From: Mycobacterium simulans
GTDB taxonomy: Bacteria; Actinomycetota; Actinomycetes; Mycobacteriales; Mycobacteriaceae
DNA length: 52,063 bases
Assembly: GCF_900232995.1 (NCBI RefSeq)
Contig: NZ_OCVX01000003.1
Location: 2,479,445-2,531,507 of the forward strand
Direction: 5' to 3'
Every line of letters begins with the position of its first letter. Positions within the stretch are counted from its first letter, which is position 1. The translations under genes were made by a program, and so were the position numbers. Below are positions 36,476 to 46,243 of this stretch, piece by piece. The notes under the pieces were generated by a model. It did not search any database. It was not told where the DNA came from and was given only the letters and a program-made list of their open reading frames with translations.

Positions 36476-37378
36476 ATGACCTACTCGCCCGGCAGCCCCG
36501 GATATCCACCCGCGCAGCCTGCCGGCTCCTACGGAGGTGTCACGTCGGGTGACGGACAGAGCAAGCTTCCGATGTACCTGAGCATCGCGGTCGTGGCGCT
36601 TGGCCTGGCGGCGTATTTTGCGAGCTTCGGTCCGCTATTCACCATCAGCTCTGAACTCGGAGCGGGCGGTGGCGCGGTGTCCGGCGACGCGGGGCTGGCG
36701 GTCAGCGTGGCGCTGCTGGCGGCGCTGCTTGCCGGGGTGGGTTTGCTGCCCAAGGCAAAGAGCTACCTCGCGGTCGTCGCGGTGCTCGCGGTGCTGGGTG
36801 TGCTGCTGGTCATCTCGGCGACCGTCAACAAACCCGGTGCCCTTTCGTTCGGCTGGGCGCTGTGGATTGTCCTGGTTTTCAGCGTGTTCCAGGCGGTGGC
36901 CGCAGTGGGCGCGCTGCTGCTGGATGCGGGTGTCATCACCGCGCCCGCGCCGCGGCCCAAGTTTGACCCATACAGCCAGTACGGCCAGTACGGACAGTAC
37001 GGCCAGTACGGGGGCCAGCCGGGCGGGTATTACGGTCAGCCGGGTGCGCAACAGCCCGCGGCCAACCCGCAACAAGCTTCCGGGTATGGATCGCCGCAGC
37101 AGCAGCAGTACGGCGGCGGCTATTCATCCAACCCGAACCCGCCGAGCGGCGGATTCGGCGCCCAGGCCGCCACGCAGCAGGCGCCCCAGGCAGCGCACCA
37201 GGGACCATCGACGCCGCCAACGGGTTTCCCGAGCTTCAGCCCACCCCCGCCGGTCAGCGCTGGGGCGGGATCCCAGGCTGGTTCGGCCCCGGTCAACTAC
37301 TCAAGCCCCGCCGGTGGCCAGCAGCAGTCCTACGGTCAAGGCCAGCAGTCGTCGTCCTCCGGGCCGGCGCCGGTCTAA
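36476..37378 (+). CDS. 34 kDa antigen-family membrane protein (Rv0954-like)
   Basis: 300 residues from ATG 36476, preceded by CAGGAGGAG 4 nt upstream; the longer frame from GTG 36311 is rejected for lack of a ribosome site. N-terminus Pro/Gly/Tyr-rich ([17 protein letters not shown]), four hydrophobic segments at about 35-155 ([73 protein letters not shown]), then a cytoplasmic or surface tail with [11 protein letters not shown] repeats and Gln/Pro-rich sequence. The M. tuberculosis homologue has been linked to the divisome and to PerM, encoded next. 39 bp separate it from perM, so they are probably co-transcribed. Confidence 0.92.
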   Translation: MTYSPGSPGYPPAQPAGSYGGVTSGDGQSKLPMYLSIAVVALGLAAYFASFGPLFTISSELGAGGGAVSGDAGLAVSVALLAALLAGVGLLPKAKSYLAVVAVLAVLGVLLVISATVNKPGALSFGWALWIVLVFSVFQAVAAVGALLLDAGVITAPAPRPKFDPYSQYGQYGQYGQYGGQPGGYYGQPGAQQPAANPQQASGYGSPQQQQYGGGYSSNPNPPSGGFGAQAATQQAPQAAHQGPSTPPTGFPSFSPPPPVSAGAGSQAGSAPVNYSSPAGGQQQSYGQGQQSSSSGPAPV

Positions 37379-37417
37379 CCGGGCGCTCTCGCGCCGAGTC
37401 GGGCACGTGCGCCGCGA

Positions 37418-38722
37418 GTGAAACGCGTGTCAAAAAGCGACGAGAATCGGTCAGCGGGTGCTCGCCAGGCGCGTGACCTCGTCAGGGTCGCCTTCGCTCC
37501 TGCGGTGGTGGCGCTGGTCGTCATCGCCGCGGTCACACTGTTGCAGTTGCTGATCGCCAACAGCGACATGACCGGCGCGTTGGGCGCCATCGCCAGTATG
37601 TGGCTCGGCGTGCACCAAGTGCCGATCTCCATCGGTGGCCGCGAACTGGGCGTAATGCCGCTATTGCCGGTCTTGTTGATGGTGTGGGGTACCGCGCGTA
37701 CCACGGCGCGAGCCACCTCACCGCACTCGTCGTGGCTAGTGGTCCGTTGGGTATTCGCCTCAGCGCTGGGCGGGCCGTTGCTGATGGCGGCCATTGCGTT
37801 GGCGGTGATCCACGACGCGTCGTCGGTGATCACGGAGTTGCAGACGCCCAGCGCCCTGCGCGCGTTCGTCAGCGTACTGGTGGTGCACGCCATAGGTGCG
37901 GCCATCGGCGTGTGGTCCCGGGTGGGTCGACGTGCGCTGGCGGCCTCGCCCCTGCCCAACTGGCTGGGGGACTCGGTACGGGCCGCCGCGGCCGGGGTAT
38001 TGGCGTTACTGGGGCTCTCCGGCGTGGTGACCGCGGGGTCGCTGGTTGTGCATTGGGCAACGATGCAAGAGCTCTACGGGATCACCGATTCGATTTTCGG
38101 CCAGTTGAGCCTGACCGTGCTGTCGGTGCTTTACGCGCCCAACGTCATCGTCGGCGCCTCAGCCGTCGCGGTTGGCTCCAGTGCTCATATTGGCTTCGCG
38201 ACGTTCAGTTCGTTCACCGTGTTCGGCGGCGACGTCCCGGCGTTGCCGATATTGGCGGCCGCCCCCACGCCACCGCTCGGGCCGGCGTGGGTCGCCCTAT
38301 TGATCATCGGTGCATCGTCTGGCGTCGCGGTCGGGCAGCAGTGTGCTCGCCGTGCCCTACCAATAGTCCCGGCAACGGCCAAGCTGCTGGTTGCGGCGGC
38401 CGCCGGAGCGTTGGTGATGGGACTGCTTGGTTACGGCGGTGGCGGACAACTGGGCAACTTCGGCGACGTCGGCGTGGACGAAGGCGCCATGGTGATCGGT
38501 GTCTTTTTCTGGTTCGCGGTCGTTGGTTGGGTCACGGTGGTGATGACGGGCGGGGTCAGCCGGCCTCCCAAGCGGCCCAAACCCAAGTCGGCCCCGCCGC
38601 CCGAACCGGCCCCGCCGCCCGAACCGGATGAGCCGCCCGAACCGGATGAGCCGTCCGACCCGGACGAGCCGCTGGATGAGTCGACCGACGACGAGAACCC
38701 GGAAGAGCCGAGCCTGCGCTGA
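37418..38722 (+). CDS. perM: PerM, cell-division-associated integral membrane protein
   Basis: 434 residues. About eight to nine hydrophobic segments between 25 and 385 (DUF6350-type), followed by a cytoplasmic tail of repeated proline and acid residues ([20 protein letters not shown]). The M. tuberculosis orthologue Rv0955/PerM supports chronic infection and stabilises the divisome protein FtsB. GTG 37418 is the first start; GTG 37427 is possible. Followed by a gap with a 59-bp tandem repeat before purN. Confidence 0.9.
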   Translation: MKRVSKSDENRSAGARQARDLVRVAFAPAVVALVVIAAVTLLQLLIANSDMTGALGAIASMWLGVHQVPISIGGRELGVMPLLPVLLMVWGTARTTARATSPHSSWLVVRWVFASALGGPLLMAAIALAVIHDASSVITELQTPSALRAFVSVLVVHAIGAAIGVWSRVGRRALAASPLPNWLGDSVRAAAAGVLALLGLSGVVTAGSLVVHWATMQELYGITDSIFGQLSLTVLSVLYAPNVIVGASAVAVGSSAHIGFATFSSFTVFGGDVPALPILAAAPTPPLGPAWVALLIIGASSGVAVGQQCARRALPIVPATAKLLVAAAAGALVMGLLGYGGGGQLGNFGDVGVDEGAMVIGVFFWFAVVGWVTVVMTGGVSRPPKRPKPKSAPPPEPAPPPEPDEPPEPDEPSDPDEPLDESTDDENPEEPSLR

Positions 38723-38790
38723 TGGTGTCGACACGCCGAGCGGATATAGCCCTGGACGCAGACTCGACGCCCGCGCGGTACCCACTGGGG

Positions 38791-38908
38791 CTCGATTGTC
38801 TGCCTCCTCCTCCGGCCGCTGGCGCGGCCGGCATCGTCGCCAGACTAGGCTCGATTGTCTGCCTCCTCCTCCGGCCGCTCGCGCGGCCGGCATCGTCGCC
38901 AGACTAGG
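38791..38908. repeat. Two tandem 59-bp repeats upstream of purN
   Basis: Units start at 38791 and 38850 (CTCGATTGTCTGCCTCCTCC) with only one base change seen; a third copy starts at 38909 but diverges after four bases, inside the purN leader. Each has an inner palindrome (CCGGCCGC/GCGGCCGG) and the CATCGTCGCC motif shared with the MIRU-type units. Likely a variable-number repeat. Confidence 0.8.
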
Positions 38909-38917
38909 CTCGCCCGT

Positions 38918-39547
38918 GTGCAGGAACCGCTCCGTGTGCCCCCGAGTGCGCCCGCGCGGCTGGTGGTACTGGCATCGGGCACCGGTTCGCTGCTGAACTC
39001 ATTGATCGATGCGGCCGTCGGCGACTACCCGGCGCGGGTCGTCGCCGTCGGTGTGGATCGCCACTGCCGGGCCACCGAGATCGCTGCTCAGGCTTCACTG
39101 CCGGTCTTTACCGTGCGGCTCAAGGACTATGCGGACCGCGACGCCTGGGACGCCGCCATCACCGACGCCACCGCGGCCCACTCGCCCGACCTTATCGTGT
39201 CCGCAGGTTTCATGAAAATCCTTGGCCCGCAATTTCTTTCACATTACTACGGACGCATCATCAATACCCATCCCGCGCTGTTGCCGGCGTTCCCGGGTGC
39301 GCACGGAGTGGCCGACGCGCTGGCCTACGGTGTGAAGGTCACCGGTTGTACCGTGCACCTGGTGGATGCCGGCACGGACACCGGGCCGATATTGGCGCAG
39401 CAACCCGTTCCAGTGATCGACGGTGACGACGATGCAACGTTGCATGAACGCATTAAGGTCATCGAACGGCGGCTGTTGGTGGACGTGGTGGCCGCGATAG
39501 CGAACGGCGGCATGACGGTGAACGGACGAAAGGCGACCCTAGGATGA
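38918..39547 (+). CDS. purN: Phosphoribosylglycinamide formyltransferase
   Basis: 209 residues. Transfers a formyl group from 10-formyl-THF to GAR, third step of purine synthesis. Motifs: [18 protein letters not shown] (phosphate loop), [20 protein letters not shown] (catalytic Asn-x-His and formyl-THF site), [20 protein letters not shown] (catalytic Asp). The start GTG 38918 ([16 protein letters not shown]) lies directly after the 59-bp repeat array, so repeat number may affect the leader. Overlaps purH by ATGA. Confidence 0.95.
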   Translation: MQEPLRVPPSAPARLVVLASGTGSLLNSLIDAAVGDYPARVVAVGVDRHCRATEIAAQASLPVFTVRLKDYADRDAWDAAITDATAAHSPDLIVSAGFMKILGPQFLSHYYGRIINTHPALLPAFPGAHGVADALAYGVKVTGCTVHLVDAGTDTGPILAQQPVPVIDGDDDATLHERIKVIERRLLVDVVAAIANGGMTVNGRKATLG

Positions 39548-41112
39548 CCGACGAGGCAAGAAGGCCGATCCGGCGCGCGTTGATCAGCGTGTACGACAAG
39601 ACCGGGCTGGTCGAGCTTGCCAACGGCCTAGCCGCGGCCGGTGTCGATATCGTCTCGACCGGATCGACGGCGAAAACTATTGCTAGCAAAGGGATTCCGG
39701 TGACGCCAGTGGAGGAGCTGACCGGCTTTCCCGAGGTACTTGACGGCCGAGTCAAGACACTGCACCCGCGAGTGCACGCTGGGTTGCTGGCTGACCTGCG
39801 CAAGCCGGAGCACGCCGCAGCGCTCGAGCAGCTCGGGATAGCGGCATTCGAACTGGTTGTGGTCAACTTGTATCCCTTTAGCCAGACGGTTGAATCCGGC
39901 GCGGGCATCGACGAATGCGTCGAGCAGATCGACATCGGTGGCCCCTCGATGGTGCGGGCGGCGGCGAAGAATCATCCCAGCGTCGCCGTGGTCACCGACC
40001 CGCTCGGGTATGACGGGGTGCTCGCCGCGGTGCACAACGGCGGATTTACCCTCGCCGAGCGTAAAAGGCTGGCGTCACTGGCATTTCAGCACACCGCGGA
40101 GTACGACATCGCGGTCGCGAGTTGGATGCAGTCGACCCTGGCGCCCGAGCATCCCGAAGTATCTTTCCCGCGGTGGTTCGCCAGAAACTGGAGCCGCACG
40201 GCGATGTTGCGCTACGGGGAGAACCCGCACCAGCAGGCGGCGCTGTACATCGACCCAGGCGCTTGGCCGGGGCTGGCGCAAGCCGAGCAGCTGCATGGAA
40301 AAGACATGTCCTACAACAACTTCACCGATGCCGACGCGGCCTGGCGAGCGGCCTTCGACCACGAACAGACGTGCGTGGCGATCATCAAGCACGCCAACCC
40401 GTGCGGCATCGCGATCTCGAGTACCTCGGTTGCCGACGCGCATCGCAAGGCCCACGAATGCGATCCGCTAAGCGCCTACGGCGGAGTGATCGCGGCCAAC
40501 ACTGAGGTCAGCGCGGAGATGGCGGAGTACGTGAGCACCATCTTCACCGAAGTGATCGTCGCGCCGGCCTACGCGCCGGGCGCTCTTGATCTGCTGACAC
40601 GCAAGAAGAACATCCGGGTGCTGGTGGCCTCCGCGCCGCTGACCGGGGGCACCGAACTGCGTCCGATCAGCGGGGGACTGCTGATGCAGCAGCGCGACGA
40701 ACTCGATGCGCACGGTGACGATCCGGCGAATTGGACCCTGGCGACCGGATCACCGGCCGACCCGGCGACATTGACCGACCTGGTGTTCGCCTGGCGCGCG
40801 TGTCGCGCGGTCAAGTCGAATGCCATCGTGATCGTTGCCGACGGCGCCACCATCGGTGTGGGCATGGGTCAGGTCAACCGGGTCGACGCCGCGCGGCTGG
40901 CCGTTGAAAGAGGCGGCGACCGGGTTGACGGCGCCGTCGCGGCATCCGATGCGTTCTTCCCGTTCCCTGACGGTTTACAGAAGCTGGCCGCCGCCGGGGT
41001 CAAGGCGATAGTGCACCCCGGAGGCTCGGTGCGCGACGATGAGGTGACCGAAGCGGCGGCCAACGCCGGAGTCACGTTGTATCTCACCGGCGCACGCCAC
41101 TTTGCTCATTAA
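39544..41112 (+). CDS. purH: Bifunctional AICAR formyltransferase / IMP cyclohydrolase
   Basis: 522 residues. Performs the last two steps of IMP synthesis. N-terminal MGS-like cyclohydrolase domain (about 10-150: [58 protein letters not shown]). C-terminal transformylase domain with catalytic [32 protein letters not shown]. Coupled to purN by the ATGA overlap at 39544-39547. Confidence 0.97.
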   Translation: MTDEARRPIRRALISVYDKTGLVELANGLAAAGVDIVSTGSTAKTIASKGIPVTPVEELTGFPEVLDGRVKTLHPRVHAGLLADLRKPEHAAALEQLGIAAFELVVVNLYPFSQTVESGAGIDECVEQIDIGGPSMVRAAAKNHPSVAVVTDPLGYDGVLAAVHNGGFTLAERKRLASLAFQHTAEYDIAVASWMQSTLAPEHPEVSFPRWFARNWSRTAMLRYGENPHQQAALYIDPGAWPGLAQAEQLHGKDMSYNNFTDADAAWRAAFDHEQTCVAIIKHANPCGIAISSTSVADAHRKAHECDPLSAYGGVIAANTEVSAEMAEYVSTIFTEVIVAPAYAPGALDLLTRKKNIRVLVASAPLTGGTELRPISGGLLMQQRDELDAHGDDPANWTLATGSPADPATLTDLVFAWRACRAVKSNAIVIVADGATIGVGMGQVNRVDAARLAVERGGDRVDGAVAASDAFFPFPDGLQKLAAAGVKAIVHPGGSVRDDEVTEAAANAGVTLYLTGARHFAH

Positions 41113-41164
41113 GGCCACTGGCCCGGGTTTTTCGGCGCCTGTTTGCAACGCGTCGTAGCGTGGA

Positions 41165-42559
41165 GTGGTGACTTCACCGCGCAACCTGCCCCGCACCGTC
41201 GGCGAGCTCCGTGCCGCTGGTCACCGCGAACGAGGGGTCAAGCAGGAAATCCGGGAGAATCTGCTGACCGCGCTGGCCGAGGGTGACGATATGTGGCCAG
41301 GCATCGTCGGCTTCGACGACACCGTGATACCCCAGGTAGAACGCGCACTGATCGCGGGTCATGACTTCGTGCTGCTCGGCGAACGCGGCCAAGGCAAGAC
41401 CCGGCTGCTAAGGGCATTGGCGGGACTGCTCGACGAGTGGACACCGGTGATCGGCGGGGCCGAACTGGGTGAGCACCCCTATACGCCGATCACGCCGGAA
41501 TCGATCCGGCGGGCCTATGAACTCGGCGACGACCTGCCGGTCGCGTGGAAGCACCGCAGCGAGCGCTACACCGAGAAGCTGGCCACGCCCGACACCAGCG
41601 TCGCCGACCTGGTCGGTGACATCGACCCGATCAAGGTCGCCGAGGGCCGCAGCCTCGGGGACCCCGAGACCATCGCCTACGGGCTCATCCCGCGTGCGCA
41701 CCGCGGCATCGTCGCGGTCAACGAACTGCCCGACCTGGCCGAGCGCATCCAGGTGTCGATGCTCAACGTCATGGAGGAGCGCGACATCCAGGTCCGCGGT
41801 TACACGCTGCGCCTGCCGTTGGATGTGTTGGTGGTCGCCAGCGCCAACCCGGAGGACTACACCAACCGCGGTCGCATCATTACCCCGCTCAAGGACAGGT
41901 TCGGCGCCGAGATCCGCACCCATTACCCCCTGGAGTTGGACGCGGAAATGGGCCTCATCGCCCAGGAGGCGCACCTGAGCGCGCAGGTACCCGACTACCT
42001 GAACCAGGTGATCGCGCGATTTGCTCGGTACCTGCGGGAATCCCACTCGATCGACCAGCGATCCGGAGTGTCGGCGCGGTTCGCTATCGCGGCCGCCGAG
42101 ACGGTCGCCGCCGCGGCCCGGCACCGCGGTGCGGTACTGGGGGAGACGGATCCGGTGGCCCGAGTGGTCGATCTGGGCACGGTGATCGACGTCCTGCGCG
42201 GCAAGCTGGAGTTCGAGTCCGGTGAGGAGGGTCGCGAACAGGCCGTACTCGAGCATCTGTTGCGGCGTGCGACCGCCGATACCGCGTCGCGAGTGCTCGG
42301 CGGCCCGAACGCCGTGGACGTCGGCTCGTTGGTGGCCGCCGTCGAGGGCGGTTCCGTGGTGACGACGGGTGAGCGGGTGTCGGCCAAGGATGTGCTGGCC
42401 GCGGTTCCGGGGCTGGCAGTCGTGGACCGAATCGCGCGAAAACTGGGCGCCGAGTCCGAGGGGGAGCGCGCCGCGGCGCTGGAGCTCGCGTTGGAGGCGT
42501 TGTACCTCGCGAAGCGAATCGACAAGGTGTCCGGGGAGGGCCAAACCGTTTATGGCTAA
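41165..42559 (+). CDS. MoxR/Mg-chelatase-type AAA+ ATPase (Rv0958-like)
   Basis: 464 residues. AAA+ core: Walker A GERGQGKTRLLRAL, Walker B GIVAVNELPDLAERIQ (Glu in place of the second acid), sensor-type DVLVVASANPEDYTNRGRII, ITPLKDRFGAEIRTHYPLE. Usually annotated as a magnesium chelatase, but pairing with a vWA-domain protein is the MoxR-VWA arrangement, which acts as a chaperone for metal-enzyme maturation. Start at GTG 41165. Overlaps the vWA gene by 8 bp. Confidence 0.93.
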   Translation: MVTSPRNLPRTVGELRAAGHRERGVKQEIRENLLTALAEGDDMWPGIVGFDDTVIPQVERALIAGHDFVLLGERGQGKTRLLRALAGLLDEWTPVIGGAELGEHPYTPITPESIRRAYELGDDLPVAWKHRSERYTEKLATPDTSVADLVGDIDPIKVAEGRSLGDPETIAYGLIPRAHRGIVAVNELPDLAERIQVSMLNVMEERDIQVRGYTLRLPLDVLVVASANPEDYTNRGRIITPLKDRFGAEIRTHYPLELDAEMGLIAQEAHLSAQVPDYLNQVIARFARYLRESHSIDQRSGVSARFAIAAAETVAAAARHRGAVLGETDPVARVVDLGTVIDVLRGKLEFESGEEGREQAVLEHLLRRATADTASRVLGGPNAVDVGSLVAAVEGGSVVTTGERVSAKDVLAAVPGLAVVDRIARKLGAESEGERAAALELALEALYLAKRIDKVSGEGQTVYG

Positions 42560-44588
42560 GTCTGATGGTGACGACCCGCTGCGCCCGGCTTCGCGGCGCT
42601 TGCGATCGTCACGAGCGCACTCGTCACGCTACTCGGCATATACCGGCGGACCTGACCCGCTGGCGCCGCCGGTGGATCTGCGTGAGGCGCTCGAACAGAT
42701 CGGACAGGACGTCATGGCGGGCACCTCGCCGCGGCGGGCGTTGTCCGAGCTACTGCGGCGGGGCACCAAGAACCTGACCGGCGCCGATCGATTGGCGGCG
42801 GAGGCGAACCGTCGTCGACGGGAGTTGTTGCGCCGCAACAACTTAGACGGCACTCTGCAGGAGATCAAAAAGCTGCTCGACGAGGCGGTGCTGGCCGAAC
42901 GCAAGGAACTGGCGCGCGCCCTGGACGACGACGCCCGGTTCGCTGAACTGCAGTTGGATGCGCTTCCGGCGTCGCCGGCCAAAGCCGTCCAGGAACTGTC
43001 CGATTACAACTGGCGCAGCGCGGAAGCCCGCGAAAAGTATGAGCAGATCCAGGATTTGCTCGGCCGCGAGATGCTGGACCAACGCTTCGCGGGCATGAAG
43101 CAGGCACTTTCACGTGCCACCGATGAGGATCGCCAGCGCGTCAACGAGATGCTGGACGACCTCAACGACCTGCTGGACAAACACGCACGCGGCGAAGACA
43201 CCCAGCAGGATTTTCAAGACTTCATGAACAAGCACGGAGAGTTCTTCCCGGAGAACCCGCGCAATGTCGAGGAGCTGCTGGACTCGCTGGCCAAGCGCGC
43301 GGCCGCCGCGCAGCGATTCCGCAACAGCCTTACCCAGGAACAGCGAGACGAACTGGATGCCTTGGCGCAGCAAGCATTTGGATCCCCTCGGCTGATGCAG
43401 TCGCTCAGCCGACTGGACGCACATCTGCAGTCCGCGCGCCCAGGTGAAGACTGGACCGGGTCGCAGCAGTTCTCCGGCGACAATCCGTTCGGCATGGGCG
43501 AGGGCGCCCAAGCGCTGGCCGATATCGGTGAGCTGGAGCAGCTGGCCGAGCAGCTGTCGCAGAGCTATCCGGGTGCCACCATGGACGACGTCGACGTCGA
43601 CGCGCTGGCACGCCAGCTCGGCGACCAGGCGTCCATTGATGCCCGAACTTTGGCCGAATTGGAACGCGCGTTGGTCAATCAAGGTTTTCTCGATCGCGGT
43701 TCTGACGGCCAGTGGCGGCTTTCGCCAAAGGCCATGCGCAGGCTCGGTGAGACGGCATTACGTGATGTGGTGCAACAGCTTTCCGGTCGACACGGCGAAC
43801 GCGATCACAGGCGTGCGGGGGCCGCCGGCGAGCTGACCGGTGCGACCCGTCCCTGGCAGTTCGGCGACACCGAGCCGTGGCACATCTCGCGCACGCTGAC
43901 AAATGCGGTGCTGCGTCAGGCTGGAAGTTCAGCGGACGGCCCAGGCTCGGCCATTCAAATCACCGTCGACGACGTGGAAGTCTCCGAGACCGAGACCCGC
44001 ACGCAGGCGGCGGTGGCGCTGCTGGTGGATACCTCGTTTTCGATGGTGATGGAGAATCGCTGGCTGCCGATGAAGCGTACGGCGCTGGCGCTCAATCATC
44101 TGGTGTGCACGCGGTTCCGTTCGGATGCGTTGCAGATCATTGCATTTGGCCGATATGCGCGGACGGTGACAGCCGCGGAGCTGACGGGTTTGGAGGGCGT
44201 CTACGAGCAGGGCACCAACCTGCATCACGCGCTGGCGCTAGCGGGTCGGCATCTGCGCCGGCACCCCAACGCGCAGCCTGTTGTGCTGGTGGTGACTGAC
44301 GGTGAGCCGACCGCTCACCTGGAGGATTTTGACGGGGACGGTTCGTCGGTGTTTTTCGATTACCCGCCGCATCCCCGGACGATTGCCCACACCGTGCGCG
44401 GATTCGACGACATGGCCAGGCTGGGCGCGCAGGTAACGATCTTCCGGCTGGGCAGTGACCCCGGGCTTGCGCGGTTCATCGACCAGGTCGCGCGGCGAGT
44501 CGAAGGACGCGTGGTGGTGCCTGATCTCGACGGGCTGGGTGCGGCCGTGGTAGGCGACTACCTGCGGTCGCGGCGACGGCGACGGTAG
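42552..44588 (+). CDS. vWA-domain protein, partner of the AAA+ ATPase (Rv0959-like)
   Basis: 678 residues from ATG 42552. The middle (about 60-420) is helical and charged, with coiled-coil tendency (LAAEANRRRRELLRRNN, RVNEMLDDLNDLLDKHARGE). The C-terminal von Willebrand A domain (about 480-670) has a MIDAS motif VALLVDTSFSMVMENRW (DxSxS) and EQGTNLHHALALAG, LVVTDGEPTAHLED. Together with the ATPase it forms a likely chaperone complex. The first codons (KSDGDDPLRPASRRLRSSRA) coincide with an interspersed repeat related to the one in echA7. Confidence 0.93.
   Translation: MAKSDGDDPLRPASRRLRSSRAHSSRYSAYTGGPDPLAPPVDLREALEQIGQDVMAGTSPRRALSELLRRGTKNLTGADRLAAEANRRRRELLRRNNLDGTLQEIKKLLDEAVLAERKELARALDDDARFAELQLDALPASPAKAVQELSDYNWRSAEAREKYEQIQDLLGREMLDQRFAGMKQALSRATDEDRQRVNEMLDDLNDLLDKHARGEDTQQDFQDFMNKHGEFFPENPRNVEELLDSLAKRAAAAQRFRNSLTQEQRDELDALAQQAFGSPRLMQSLSRLDAHLQSARPGEDWTGSQQFSGDNPFGMGEGAQALADIGELEQLAEQLSQSYPGATMDDVDVDALARQLGDQASIDARTLAELERALVNQGFLDRGSDGQWRLSPKAMRRLGETALRDVVQQLSGRHGERDHRRAGAAGELTGATRPWQFGDTEPWHISRTLTNAVLRQAGSSADGPGSAIQITVDDVEVSETETRTQAAVALLVDTSFSMVMENRWLPMKRTALALNHLVCTRFRSDALQIIAFGRYARTVTAAELTGLEGVYEQGTNLHHALALAGRHLRRHPNAQPVVLVVTDGEPTAHLEDFDGDGSSVFFDYPPHPRTIAHTVRGFDDMARLGAQVTIFRLGSDPGLARFIDQVARRVEGRVVVPDLDGLGAAVVGDYLRSRRRRR
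42564..42614. repeat. Interspersed repeat (single unit) at the start of the vWA gene
   Basis: GATGGTGACGACCCGCTGCG and onwards to GATCGTCAC aligns base for base over most of its length with the 54-bp units inside echA7 (GATGGTGGCGACCCGCTTCG ... GATCGCCAC). The ends form an inverted repeat (GTGACGA/TCGTCAC). It is translated in the opposite strand sense from that in echA7. Confidence 0.65.
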
Positions 44589-44621
44589 ACGATGCTTTGG
44601 CGGCGTTCAGCCACTTGATGC

Positions 44622-45929
44622 TCAGTGCTGTGACGCGGTCTCCTCGGACGGCTCTTCGGTCGGGTGTTTCGCTGGAATGGCAGGATGGCCGCGCCATTGC
44701 AGGGCTTCGAGTGCGACAGCAACGCGAACGGCGCTGTTGTCAAGCGGTCGGGGGAGCAGTCGCTGAGCGGATTCGAGCCGGTACAGCAAGGTATTGCGGT
44801 GGATATGCAGTCGTTGCGCGGTGCGGACGGCGTTGCAGCTTTCGTTGATGTATGTCAGCAGCGTTGTCTGCAGAACAGGGCTGGCTGAGGCGAAGTCGCC
44901 GAGGGTGGTTTGGATGAAAGCGTCGGCGCCCTTGCGGTCTTGCGTGAGCAACGCGACCATTTGGATGGCGTCGAAGAAGGCGATCGGCTGGGATGACCCT
45001 AGACGGACCAACGTTTGCTGGGTGTTAAGTGCTTCCTGATGGCTGCGCCGGAATCCGTCGATTCCTAGCGCGTTGGTCCCGATCGCGATACGCACGTTGG
45101 GGATGTCCTGAAGTACCGGCTGGACCTGGTCGCTATCGAGTGCACCGACGTCTTTGACCCATACCCAGCGAGTCGCGGCGTTAGGGGTCACCTTCAGGGA
45201 TTGGGGGCATCCGACGGCTTGGCTGTACGCGTCGGCGGCACGGTCAAGATGGCTATGGCCGGCATCGACTTCGTCGCACCAGATGATGGCGGCGGTGTGA
45301 CGTCTGTTCAGGGCATACCCTAATCGCGCTTCGGCGTGGGCACGGTTCATTGGGCGGCCGTCGAGCAGAGCTTGGACGAGGTTGAGCCGCTCGGTACAAA
45401 TGTCTCGCAGCAGCTCGTCGTGTTCAAACTGCAGTTGCTTGGCGATGCCGGCAAGGGTGGCGTCCAGATAGTCGTTGGCCGATCGAGAGACGACGTCGAG
45501 TAGCTCGCGCAGCTCATTACGGTCAGAGGTGAGGTCGAACACGATGTCCGTCCAGCGCCCCAAGGCCATGTTGAGTCCGTTGCGATAGATGGCGGCGGCC
45601 GATGCGTCGAGGCCACGGCGCATCAGCTCCCGGGCCAGGCGCAGCGGATTACCGCCGAGGTTTGCGGGCACGGGGCCACCGGGGTCACGCAGGTGCGCGA
45701 CCGTGAAGCGGTACAGATTGGTGCGGTTGGAGCGGCTGACCGTTTGCGCGAGCTTGGGGTCCGCGGCGAGGGCCGGGTGGGCGGTCAGCGTGGCTCGGTC
45801 AAACTCGTCGAGCCACTGCGGGCTGGGATTGAGGGCAATCCAGGCCGCCTGACGGATGAGTTCACGTATGCGTGGTGTGGGTTGATCGGCTACCACGTCC
45901 GGACTGTACGCCGTTCGTTCATTTTGCAT
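44622..45929 (-). CDS. PucR/CdaR-type helix-turn-helix transcriptional regulator
   Basis: 435 residues. The C-terminal PucR HTH (about 375-420: LLTYINESCNAVRTAQRLHI, HRNTLLYRLESAQRLL) is diagnostic. Middle GGDEF-like sensor remnant (about 210-330) with IAIGTNALGIDGFRRSHQEA. N-terminal RsbRD-like helical region (about 20-170). The family regulates purine, amino-acid or sugar-acid use; target unknown. It is convergent with the vWA gene. In M. tuberculosis this site holds vapBC9 and Rv0961 instead (recalled), so this is an accessory insertion. Confidence 0.9.
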   Translation of the reverse strand: MQNERTAYSPDVVADQPTPRIRELIRQAAWIALNPSPQWLDEFDRATLTAHPALAADPKLAQTVSRSNRTNLYRFTVAHLRDPGGPVPANLGGNPLRLARELMRRGLDASAAAIYRNGLNMALGRWTDIVFDLTSDRNELRELLDVVSRSANDYLDATLAGIAKQLQFEHDELLRDICTERLNLVQALLDGRPMNRAHAEARLGYALNRRHTAAIIWCDEVDAGHSHLDRAADAYSQAVGCPQSLKVTPNAATRWVWVKDVGALDSDQVQPVLQDIPNVRIAIGTNALGIDGFRRSHQEALNTQQTLVRLGSSQPIAFFDAIQMVALLTQDRKGADAFIQTTLGDFASASPVLQTTLLTYINESCNAVRTAQRLHIHRNTLLYRLESAQRLLPRPLDNSAVRVAVALEALQWRGHPAIPAKHPTEEPSEETASQH

Positions 45930-46010
45930 CGAGTTTTGGCTTTTGTTCGAGCTGAACGCATATATCTCGGCGCCGCATCGTCGGGATCGTCATTGTGCGT
46001 CGCTCGCCCC

Positions 46011-46170
46011 GGCCTCTTCGAGCGAATCTGGGAAACCCGCGAGAACCCGTCCGCACACGACGCAGGCTACGTCGCCCTGGCGGAAAACCTCGACTGTGTG
46101 CTAGTCACAGCGGACGCTCGGCTCTGCAACACCACCAAGCCCGGTGCCCGGTTACCGTCGTGCCCAGGTA
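46011..46170 (+). pseudogene. VapC (PIN-domain) toxin C-terminal remnant
   Basis: A frame reads LFERIWETRENPSAHDAGYV, then ALAENLDCVLVTADARL. This is the C-terminal half of VapC toxins (RxWELRxNLTAYDAxYVALAExLxxPLVTxDARL), including the two late acidic PIN residues (D in HDAGY and TAD). The N-terminal half with the first Asp is missing, and no antitoxin gene is visible. M. tuberculosis carries vapBC9 between Rv0959 and Rv0961, so this is probably the decayed equivalent. Confidence 0.65.
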
Positions 46171-46189
46171 GCAGGGGGGATTAAGGAGC

Positions 46190-46243
46190 ATATTTCGCTC
46201 TTCGTCGACGATCTTCTGCAAGCGGTCGAGTTGGGCCAGTTCA
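46190..46243 (-). pseudogene. Fragment of a second lipoprotein copy
   Basis: Just after the lipoprotein stop, another minus frame reads DELAQLDRLQKIVDEERN, repeating DELDRLQKIV from the N-terminal part of that lipoprotein. A 21-bp identical direct repeat (GACGATCTTCTGCAAGCGGTC) occurs at 46207 and 46772. Together with the VapC remnant it fills the 314-bp gap before the regulator gene. Confidence 0.5.

Noticed and set aside
45693..46184. 165-codon plus-strand frame as an intact VapC gene
   Set aside because: Its first half is antisense to the PucR regulator; only the C-terminal 50 or so residues resemble a PIN domain, so it is called a remnant.
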